From contig CAZORB010000069.1 in assembly GCA_964581825.1 (NCBI GenBank), forward strand, positions 1 to 22,012: a stretch of DNA of 22,012 nt, written 5' to 3'. The notes beneath the pieces were generated by a model. It saw only the letters and a program-made list of their open reading frames with translations, was not told where the DNA came from and did no database searches. Positions 7,412 through 14,141 of the stretch are shown piece after piece. This stretch comes from SYIM01 sp964581825 (GTDB taxonomy: Bacteria > Pseudomonadota > Gammaproteobacteria > Burkholderiales > Burkholderiaceae_E). The position numbers and the translations under genes are program-made. The stretch's first letter is position 1. Each line of letters starts with the position of its first letter.

Positions 7412-8479
7412 ATGAAAGTGAGTTGGTTTCACCGATACGGAGGTCCAGAGGTCCTTGTCGCCGGGGAAGCGGCGTTGCCGCAACCGGGGCCCGGCGAAGC
7501 TTTGGTACGGGTGCGTGCGACAGGGGTTAACCACGTCGACATTGATGTCAGGGCAGGCACGTCGAGGGTACCCGTTTCGTTTCCTCACATTCTGGGGCGC
7601 GAGTTTGCTGGCGAGATCGCAGCGCTAGGCGGGGAACCCGCGGGGTCGCTAGCCTCGCCCTCGGGGTCGCAGGTCCGCGGGCTTCGCGAGGGCGACCGGG
7701 TTTGGGTTGCCTGCAGAGTGCCATGCGGGCGATGCGAGTTCTGCATCAGTGGCCGAGACAATCTGTGCGAGCGGGGCGGTTACTTCGGCATGGATGTGCC
7801 CGGCGGCTATGCTGAGTACGTCAAGGTTCCGCTCAGCGCGCTGAACCCACTTGCCCCCCAGATTGGCTTCGAGCAGGCGGCTGCGAGTCAGATTGCATTC
7901 GGTACCGCTTGGCATGTGTTGATTACCCGGGGTGGGCTTCGCGCGGGTCAGACGGTGCTGATTCAGGCCGCCGGCTCGGGCATCGGAAGCGCGGCTGTGC
8001 AGCTCGCGCGGCTTGCGGGTGCAACCATCATCGCCACGGCGGGCAGCGCCGACAAACTTGCGCGTGCCAAGGCGCTGGGCGCGCACCATCTGATCAACTA
8101 TCGCGACGAGCCGAAATTTTCCGAACACGTGATGGCGTTGACCTCTGGCCGGGGCGTCGATCTGGTGATGGAGCATGTGGGTGGGGAAATCTTCACCGAA
8201 AGCCTTGCGTGTGTGTGTGTAGACGGCACGATCGTCACGGTCGGAGGTCATGGTGGCGAGGTGGTACCGCTCGACATCATTCCCTTCTTCCGCCGTCAGC
8301 TGAGGCTTATCGGCTCGAAGAACGCATCGATCGCCGAGCTGCGCGAGGTCATGCGACTGGTGGCTGAGGGACGGCTTGTCCCCCAGATCCATTCAGTCTT
8401 GCCGCTAGCCGAGGCAGCGGCGGCGCACGCATTGGTCGAGTCACGGGCCTTTTTTGGAAAGGTGGTGCTCGCCTGTTGA
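7412..8479 (+). CDS. Zinc-binding medium-chain dehydrogenase (alcohol dehydrogenase/quinone oxidoreductase type)
   Basis: This 355-residue protein is a medium-chain dehydrogenase/reductase. Residues 1-150 form the GroES-like catalytic domain and about 160-300 the Rossmann fold, with AAGSGIGSAAVQLA around 186-199 for NAD(P). The structural zinc site is complete: CGRCEFCISGRDNLC gives C105, C108, C111 and C119. The catalytic-zinc cysteine of classical alcohol dehydrogenases is replaced: the segment reads ATGVNHVDIDVRAG, as in quinone-oxidoreductase-like members. So the reaction may be an enone or carbonyl reduction rather than zinc-dependent alcohol oxidation. A glycine- and serine-rich loop (about 73-92) looks like a small insertion. 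AAGGAG precedes the ATG by 11 bases. It is divergent from dctP and convergent with the racemase-like gene. Confidence 0.88.
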   Translation: MKVSWFHRYGGPEVLVAGEAALPQPGPGEALVRVRATGVNHVDIDVRAGTSRVPVSFPHILGREFAGEIAALGGEPAGSLASPSGSQVRGLREGDRVWVACRVPCGRCEFCISGRDNLCERGGYFGMDVPGGYAEYVKVPLSALNPLAPQIGFEQAAASQIAFGTAWHVLITRGGLRAGQTVLIQAAGSGIGSAAVQLARLAGATIIATAGSADKLARAKALGAHHLINYRDEPKFSEHVMALTSGRGVDLVMEHVGGEIFTESLACVCVDGTIVTVGGHGGEVVPLDIIPFFRRQLRLIGSKNASIAELREVMRLVAEGRLVPQIHSVLPLAEAAAAHALVESRAFFGKVVLAC

Positions 8480-8499
8480 CGCGTTTGCCCGAGCGCGTT

Positions 8500-9339
8500 C
8501 TAGCGGTCGCCAGAGAAGTCGTGTCCGAGCCGCTGCATCCCGGCAAAGCTACGGACATGGGCGACCATCGCCGACGGGGGTTTGGTGTACATCTGCAGTC
8601 GGCTTACCGCAGCGCCGGTCGTGCGAGCAATGCGCACCATAAAGGCAGCGTGCTGAAAGAGAACACCCAGGCTATCCATGACCGGGACCATGCCCTGGGC
8701 TGAGAGCCTTCCGCGGCGCACGAGGAATTCGTTGAGCACACCATCGGCGGGGATGATGATGTCGGCTCCTCGTTCGACGATACGCGCACAAGCCTGATCG
8801 AAGCGTTCTTCAATCGAGCGCGCGGCTTCTTCATCGGCCTCGAGCGCAAACTCGTCGATGGCAGGCTCGAGCGCGATGGCGCCTGCGAAGCGGCGCTCAA
8901 GACCGTAGGCCGCGATCATATCCGAGTAGTCTTCAGACTGATCGGCACAGAGCGTTACCATGCCGAATCGGCGTCCTAGCGAGCAGGCGGCAAGCGCGCA
9001 GCTCTCGCCGAGCGAGACAACCGGGATGTCGACGAGCGAGCGCGCTTCGCGTAGACCGGGATCGAAAAAGCAGCCTACCGCCATCGCATGAAAGCCCGTC
9101 TGTTCTGCGACCAAAGCCGCATCGGCAACCTGCAGCTGCTGCACCGTTGCGACCCAACGGTGGCGGATGGCAGCGATCGGTGCGCAGGCCTCGGTGTAAG
9201 TCCCAGGGCGCAAACCGTGCACCTTGACCTCGGCCTCTGCGCCCATCACGCGTGCCGCATGTTCGCTTAGCGTTCTGCGGTAGATGGGCATGACCGTCAA
9301 ATCGGTGAAACTTTGATGCCAGATACGGATGGGCTGCAT
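8500..9339 (-). CDS. Asp/Glu/hydantoin racemase superfamily protein
   Basis: This 279-residue protein has the two-lobed fold of the Asp/Glu/hydantoin racemase superfamily, which also includes maleate isomerase and arylmalonate decarboxylase. The first lobe shows the strand AMAVGCFFDPGLREAR with C90 at the first catalytic cysteine, and the hydantoin-racemase-like IPVVSLGESC. In the second lobe, where a second cysteine is expected (GC motif), the sequence is GADIIIPADGVLNEFL, so that cysteine is missing. A two-base racemisation is therefore doubtful. The start at 9339 (MQPIRIWHQS) gives the normal N-terminal strand; the ORF extends 19 codons further upstream, into the preceding gene. It begins eight bases after the hydrolase stop, so the two are translationally coupled and probably work on the same metabolite. 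Confidence 0.82.
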   Translation of the reverse strand: MQPIRIWHQSFTDLTVMPIYRRTLSEHAARVMGAEAEVKVHGLRPGTYTEACAPIAAIRHRWVATVQQLQVADAALVAEQTGFHAMAVGCFFDPGLREARSLVDIPVVSLGESCALAACSLGRRFGMVTLCADQSEDYSDMIAAYGLERRFAGAIALEPAIDEFALEADEEAARSIEERFDQACARIVERGADIIIPADGVLNEFLVRRGRLSAQGMVPVMDSLGVLFQHAAFMVRIARTTGAAVSRLQMYTKPPSAMVAHVRSFAGMQRLGHDFSGDR

Positions 9340-9347
9340 ATGTATCT

Positions 9348-10223
9348 CTAGGTCAGTGCATCGCGCTTTGCCGGCGCCTTGAAAAAGCGCCCGCATGCGC
9401 TTGCAATCGGACCCGCGAACGCTTCTGTCGCATCAAACCCGGCGCCCGCGATCGACAGCAAATGCGCTGAGCGCATCAGGCCTATCATCTTTTCTCCCTG
9501 ACGACCGAGGTGCTCCTCCTCGGGGACGCAGCACTCGATGACCAGGGTACGTGCCTTGATGCGTCGGAGAGTCGCTGCGAAATCGAAGTTGAAATTCATC
9601 GCATAAATCTGACGGATCGCGCGACGGCACTGAATCGTCTCAATCGCTCGTTGCTCCTGCGCGGCGAGTGTCTTGTCGTCGATTTGACTTGCCCCTAGGA
9701 GCGCCGGCTTCCACCAAAGCCCCGCCAACGCGCCGAAGTCCGCTCCCCAGGTGCGCAGCAGATGCGCGCCGTCGCTGGTTGGTTCGAAACCGCCAAAATG
9801 GCGCTTGACGATTTCCATGATCGCAGCGTTTCGCTTGCGACGTGAAACCACCAGGCTGTGCGTCATGCCGATTAACACGACGTCGCCGATCCGGTCAGGG
9901 TGGTGCGCCGCCATCGCCGCGGCGATCTTGTTACCAGTGTGAAAGCCGATCAGGTGGGCTCTGTCAATTTGCAACCTGTCGAGCAGTTCCACCATAAGTG
10001 CGGCGAGGTCCTCCATCGTCGCATCGGGCGGCAATGGATCCGACATACCGAATCCTGGCGTATCGGGAGCGATGCAGTGAAAGCGTTTGCCAAGCTTTGC
10101 CGCGAGAGGGGCAAAGCTGCAGGCCGAGCGCGGTGTCTCATGAAGCATCAATACTGCGTCCCCGCGCCCGCATTGATACAGATGAAGCTGCCCGGCGCGG
10201 GTAGTGACGTATGCGCGATTCAT
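9348..10223 (-). CDS. Alpha/beta hydrolase-fold protein with atypical nucleophile elbow
   Basis: This 291-residue protein has the alpha/beta hydrolase fold: the oxyanion strand VLMLHETPRSACSF (24-37), the IAPDTPGFGMSDP segment (51-63), and a nucleophile elbow GFHTG at 93-97. A serine is expected at the middle of the elbow, but H95 stands there, with T96 next. The late GxGH histidine is also absent: the segment reads AGAGFDATEAFAGP. The order of elements otherwise fits dehalogenase, epoxide hydrolase and C-C hydrolase relatives. The ATG at 10223 is preceded by AAGGAG 11 bases away; the 32-codon longer form is rejected. It is the first gene of a two-gene unit with the racemase-like gene, and divergent from the MmgE/PrpD genes by only 75 bases. 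The reaction cannot be predicted. Confidence 0.83.
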   Translation of the reverse strand: MNRAYVTTRAGQLHLYQCGRGDAVLMLHETPRSACSFAPLAAKLGKRFHCIAPDTPGFGMSDPLPPDATMEDLAALMVELLDRLQIDRAHLIGFHTGNKIAAAMAAHHPDRIGDVVLIGMTHSLVVSRRKRNAAIMEIVKRHFGGFEPTSDGAHLLRTWGADFGALAGLWWKPALLGASQIDDKTLAAQEQRAIETIQCRRAIRQIYAMNFNFDFAATLRRIKARTLVIECCVPEEEHLGRQGEKMIGLMRSAHLLSIAGAGFDATEAFAGPIASACGRFFKAPAKRDALT

Positions 10224-10298
10224 GATTGGAAACGCTCCTTGAGGCCCGCGACGGCTGACTGTAACATGGGGTTCATCCAACGCCGCGCTGAGATTCCG

Positions 10299-11693
10299 AT
10301 GACCGATGACGCCCAGCAAACTCGAAATAACGCGGCAGAGCAGCTTGAGGCCCTGTTGGCCTGGACAGTTGATGCGGCTCGTAAGCCTCTCCCGGAAACC
10401 GTACGGCGCCGAGCTGCGCTGATCCTCGCCGATGACATCGGTGCAATCGTTGCCGGTTCGCGAGAGCCGCAGGTGGTGGCTGCCAGGCGGCGATTTCTCG
10501 ATGCGTCCAGTGCATCAGTCGAGGCGACAGTGTTTGCCGAGCATGCGCCCAGGGGCGATCGAAATGCTGTGGCATGCGCGAACGGGATGGCGATTACCTG
10601 GTGTGAACTCGATGAGGGGTTCCGGCTAGCGTCGTGCCACGGCGGCGCCTACACCCTTCCTGCTCTACTTGCTGAGGCCGAGTCGCATGATCTCGAGACG
10701 AGCGAAGTGGTACGCGCGCTCGCGATTGCCTACGAATTCACCACTCGAATCGCGCTCGCTTATCCGTTTCCTGGATTTTATGTTCACCCGCATGCGGCAT
10801 TCGCAACGATAGGCGCGGCAGTTGCAACATCAATTGTGCGCGGCCATTCTGTCGAGACTATGCGAAGTGCCGTCACAGGGGCCGCTTCGATGAGCTTTGC
10901 CGGTCCCTTCGATACGGCGGTCGAGGGCTCGCTGGTTCGCAATGCCTGGACTGCTGCAGGTGCCTGGATAGGCATGCAGGCGTGCGACTGGGCAGAGGCC
11001 GGAATCGGTGGTGGGATCCATACAATCCACGATGTTTTCGCGGCGAGCTTTCGGACCCGGATGCGCCCTGATGCCTTGACGCAAGGGTTGGGCGAAGTCT
11101 GGTCGGTGGCGAGCGGCTATCACAAGGTGTTTGCCTGCTGCAACTACGCTCACGCCGCGGTCGAGGCTTGTCTTGCGCTTCGCGAGCGCCTGGATGGACG
11201 AAGCGTCAGCGCAATCCGCGAGATTGTTGTCGAGGCCGGGCCGTCGGGTCTCGCTCTGAACGCGGTCGAGCCGCAGACAGTACTCTCGGCAAAATTTTCC
11301 ATGCCGCATGCGGTGGCGGCAACGACGCTACTCGGGACCGGGGGCGCTGCTGCCTTCACCTACGAGACCTTATCGGACCCTGAAATTGCTGCACTCCGCA
11401 GGCGTGTAAGCCTGGTGCCGTGCGCTGAGGCTGGCCCACCGCCTCGCGATCGTCCCGCACGAGTTGGTTGGCGATTCGATGACGGCACCGTGCTTACCGA
11501 GTTTGTCGCGAGTCCTAGAGGAGGGGCTGATCAGCCCTTTGACGAACCAACACTACTGGCGAAGTTGGAAGAAAATACCGGCATGTTTTTCCCGCAATCA
11601 GGCGCGGTCCTGCGGTCTATTGTCGAGGGCGGGGCCACCGAGAACACGAGTCGGTGGCGTGAGACGGTCGCGCGCATCGTCGCCTCGGCCTGA
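10299..11693 (+). CDS. MmgE/PrpD family protein (first of tandem pair)
   Basis: This 464-residue protein belongs to the MmgE/PrpD family, whose known members are 2-methylcitrate dehydratase, cis-aconitate decarboxylase and iminodisuccinate epimerase. Family text includes RRRAALILADDIGAIVAGSR (37-56), ANGMAITWCELDEGF, and YHKVFACCNYAHAAVEA (274-290). Against the usual active-site pattern, D105, H114, K276 and H285 seem kept. The D-D-T-H block reads ELDEGF, and the central lysine position reads SLVRNAWTAAGA with arginine (R214). So the chemistry may differ from the second copy. The ORF is open far upstream, but the ATG at 10299 gives the normal N-terminus; an alternative ATG is at 10266. It lies 12 bases before the next MmgE/PrpD gene. 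Confidence 0.9.
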   Translation: MTDDAQQTRNNAAEQLEALLAWTVDAARKPLPETVRRRAALILADDIGAIVAGSREPQVVAARRRFLDASSASVEATVFAEHAPRGDRNAVACANGMAITWCELDEGFRLASCHGGAYTLPALLAEAESHDLETSEVVRALAIAYEFTTRIALAYPFPGFYVHPHAAFATIGAAVATSIVRGHSVETMRSAVTGAASMSFAGPFDTAVEGSLVRNAWTAAGAWIGMQACDWAEAGIGGGIHTIHDVFAASFRTRMRPDALTQGLGEVWSVASGYHKVFACCNYAHAAVEACLALRERLDGRSVSAIREIVVEAGPSGLALNAVEPQTVLSAKFSMPHAVAATTLLGTGGAAAFTYETLSDPEIAALRRRVSLVPCAEAGPPPRDRPARVGWRFDDGTVLTEFVASPRGGADQPFDEPTLLAKLEENTGMFFPQSGAVLRSIVEGGATENTSRWRETVARIVASA

Positions 11694-11705
11694 GCGAGCA
11701 GGGCA

Positions 11706-13121
11706 ATGTCCACCCTTTCTGCTTCCGCTTCAAAAGTCGGGCTGGCAAGACGTTTCGTCAGGACACTCAAAGAGCGGCTTGCCGGGGAGCTTCCTAACCA
11801 GGTTGCCCGGTCGGCAGCGCTCCATTTCGCCGATGCCGTGGGCGTTGGGCTTGCCGCTTCAATGTCGCCTTCGGGCGGTGCATGGACGCGCGCAGCGAGT
11901 CGCTGGGCGCAGGGCGGTCCGGCCTCGGTCTTCGGCCAGCGCGCCGGTGCAAGCAGCGCGAATGCGGCGATGATCAACGGCGGCCTGATCCACAGTCTCG
12001 AGTTCGACGACACTCATACCGGGTCTATCATGCATGGAAGCTCGGTCGTGGCTGCGGCGGCGCTTGCGTGCGCCGAGTCGGTGGGGGCTAGCGGCCGTGC
12101 GATGCTCGCAGCCTACGCACGAGGCTACGAGGCCCTGATTCTCCTGGGGCTTGCGGCGCCAGGAAGGTTTCACGCTAACGGCTTTCAGGCCAGCTCAGTC
12201 GCCGGGACCATGGCCGCAGCGCTGGTGGCAGCTGAGCTGCACCACCTCGACGAAGACGCAACCGTCAACGCGCTTGGTATCGCGCTCAGTCAGTCGGCTG
12301 GAGTCATGGAGTTCCTCAGCAACGGCTCGTCAGTGAAGTCGCTCAATCCTGGATGGGCAGCGCACGGCGGTGTGATTGCAGCGAGCCTCGCGGAGATGGG
12401 AATGACGGGTCCGGAAACCTCGCTCGATGGGCGGTGGGGGCTCTTTGCGCAGTTCTGCGACGATTCCGGTGCAGTCGAGAGGATGTCGCTTCTGCTGGAG
12501 TCAGTCGGGGCACCGTGGCGCATGCCCGATGCCGCCTTCAAGCTCTACCCCTGCTGCCACTATCTGCATCCTTTCGTCGAGGCGGCATCTCGCCTGGCAG
12601 ACGCGGGGCTCATGCCTGATGCGATCGCAGAGATTGTCTGTGAAGTTCCTCTGGGGGCGTCGTCGGTGATCTGCGAACCTTGGGAGCATGCGCTGAACCC
12701 AGCGACGGGTCATTCAGCACGATGGAGTCTGCCGATTGTGGTGTCGTCAAGATTCGTCGAAGGAACAGTCGATCTGGCAACCTTTGAAGCCCCGGCATCC
12801 CAGGCGGTGCGTGAGCTCGCTCGGCGGGTCCGGTGGGTGCCTCTAGAGGGGGCGAGGTTTCCCGAGAGGTTTGAAGCGGCCATTCACTGTAGGCTCATCG
12901 ACGGTAGCGTACGCTCTGTTCGTATCGACGACGTCGAGGGTAATCCGTCCCGACCGGCATCCCCTGAACGGATCAGCGAAAAATTCCGTATTAACGCGTC
13001 GCGCGTAGTTGAAGCGGAGACGGTAGGCCAGCTTGAGTCTGTGTTGTTGGGGCTGGCCGATCGCGATACGCCGATCTCCGCTCTCAGCGCTTTGCTTCGC
13101 GCGACTCGAATGGCTGCCTGA
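11706..13121 (+). CDS. MmgE/PrpD family protein (second of tandem pair)
   Basis: This 471-residue protein is a second MmgE/PrpD member directly behind the first, but clearly divergent from it. It keeps the pattern known from cis-aconitate decarboxylase and methylcitrate dehydratase structures: EFDDTH (99-104), H110, H156 in RFHANGFQ, K211 in SVKSLNPGWAAHGG, and K279 with H285 in FKLYPCCHYLHP. It should therefore be a catalytically competent lyase or epimerase acting on a di- or tricarboxylate; which one is unknown. The ATG at 11706 has a weak AGGG site that overlaps the short 12-base gap, so translation is probably coupled to the first copy. The aldolase-like gene follows after 25 bases, making a three-gene operon. 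Confidence 0.92.
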   Translation: MSTLSASASKVGLARRFVRTLKERLAGELPNQVARSAALHFADAVGVGLAASMSPSGGAWTRAASRWAQGGPASVFGQRAGASSANAAMINGGLIHSLEFDDTHTGSIMHGSSVVAAAALACAESVGASGRAMLAAYARGYEALILLGLAAPGRFHANGFQASSVAGTMAAALVAAELHHLDEDATVNALGIALSQSAGVMEFLSNGSSVKSLNPGWAAHGGVIAASLAEMGMTGPETSLDGRWGLFAQFCDDSGAVERMSLLLESVGAPWRMPDAAFKLYPCCHYLHPFVEAASRLADAGLMPDAIAEIVCEVPLGASSVICEPWEHALNPATGHSARWSLPIVVSSRFVEGTVDLATFEAPASQAVRELARRVRWVPLEGARFPERFEAAIHCRLIDGSVRSVRIDDVEGNPSRPASPERISEKFRINASRVVEAETVGQLESVLLGLADRDTPISALSALLRATRMAA

Positions 13122-13146
13122 AACGCCCCCGATCAAGGAGATCGAA

Positions 13147-13965
13147 TTGACCTCGCGCGGCGATGCCTATGTTCCGATTGCCCAGAGCGATGCAACGAGT
13201 CCCCAGACCACCGATGCGCATGAATGGGCGCTTCGACAGCGCTTAGCCGCTGCGTATCGCGCCGTCGAGCACTTCGGATGGTCGGAGCTCACGGCCAATC
13301 ATATTTCACTACGCGTACGAAGCGAGCCGTCGGAGTTTCTGATCAATCCCTACGGTTTGCTCTATTCGGAAATCACAGCCTCCAATCTCGTTCGCATCGA
13401 TGTCGAAGGCAATGTGATTACTAAGACCGACTATCCGATCAATCCGGCTGGATTCAACATTCACTCAGCGATCCATGAGGCCCGGGAGGATGCGCACTGC
13501 GTGTTGCATGTACATACCGTTGCCGGGATGGCCGTCTCCTGTCTGTCGGAGGGCCTGTTGCCGATCACGCTTGAGGGGACGGACTTTTACGACCGCATCG
13601 CGTATCACGAATTCGAAGGTCCGAGCCTTGCCGTGGATGAACGCGCGCGATTAGCCAGTGATCTCGGTTCAAAAAACATCGCTATGGTGCTGCGCAACCA
13701 TGGTCTCATCACCATCGGGGAAACTGTCGATTCGGCGTTCCTGCGCATGTACCGACTGCTGCTCGCATGCGAGGTACAACTTCGGGTGATGATGACCGGT
13801 CGTCCGTTCACCCGTATCGGCAGCTCGACGCTTGAACATTCTGCAAGACGCCACGAATGGTTTTTCCGCATCGGGCCTGGGGGCCGGCAGGTCGGTCATG
13901 GTGAACTCGATTTCAGCGCAGTGATGCGCCTGATGGCTAGAATCGATTCGTCCTACCTGAGCTGA
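13147..13965 (+). CDS. Class II aldolase/adducin domain protein
   Basis: This 272-residue protein is a single class II aldolase/adducin domain. Zinc ligands are H121 and H123 (VLHVHTVAG) with H185 (LRNHGLIT). TANHISLRV near residue 50 and INPYGLLYSEI at 66-76 are typical phosphate-loop neighbours. The position of the catalytic glutamate of fuculose aldolase is a glycine in PAGFNIHSAIH, as in the adducin-like branch, so retro-aldol activity is uncertain. A decarboxylase, epimerase or other metal-enolate reaction is possible. I chose the TTG at 13147 because a perfect AAGGAG stands six bases before it and the sequence upstream overlaps the MmgE/PrpD gene. It is the third gene of the operon and faces the effector gene convergently. 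Confidence 0.88.
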   Translation: MTSRGDAYVPIAQSDATSPQTTDAHEWALRQRLAAAYRAVEHFGWSELTANHISLRVRSEPSEFLINPYGLLYSEITASNLVRIDVEGNVITKTDYPINPAGFNIHSAIHEAREDAHCVLHVHTVAGMAVSCLSEGLLPITLEGTDFYDRIAYHEFEGPSLAVDERARLASDLGSKNIAMVLRNHGLITIGETVDSAFLRMYRLLLACEVQLRVMMTGRPFTRIGSSTLEHSARRHEWFFRIGPGGRQVGHGELDFSAVMRLMARIDSSYLS

Positions 13966-14141
13966 AAGGTCTCGCGTCGACGACCCTCGCTTGCGGCAGC
14001 TTCACGATTAGGTGGCCCCGGCTTCGGTATGGCGCATAGCGCTGATCCCTTACTGCAGCAGTAACGCATAGGTCGACTGCGCGTCGACGGATTCGCAGCG
14101 ATGCCTGGAGACGGTTCAAATTATGCGCAGCCCTTGAACGG
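13966..14141. other. Convergent boundary between catabolic and effector operons
   Basis: There is no gene here. A small hairpin TTACTG-CAG-CAGTAA lies at 14050-14064. The ten-base word CGCGTCGACG occurs twice (13973-13982 and 14080-14089), and a third GTCGAC lies at 14072-14077. No T-run terminator is visible for either flanking gene. An arginine-rich minus-strand ORF crossing the region is not credible. Confidence 0.35.

Noticed and set aside
7649..8392. 247-codon minus-strand ORF
   Set aside because: It is a GC-driven shadow of the medium-chain dehydrogenase gene, with histidine- and arginine-rich composition and no recognisable domain.
9900..10298. N-terminal extension of the first MmgE/PrpD ORF by up to 133 codons
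   Set aside because: It overlaps the opposite-strand hydrolase gene, is arginine- and histidine-rich and lacks family similarity. The ATG at 10299 gives the normal MmgE/PrpD start.
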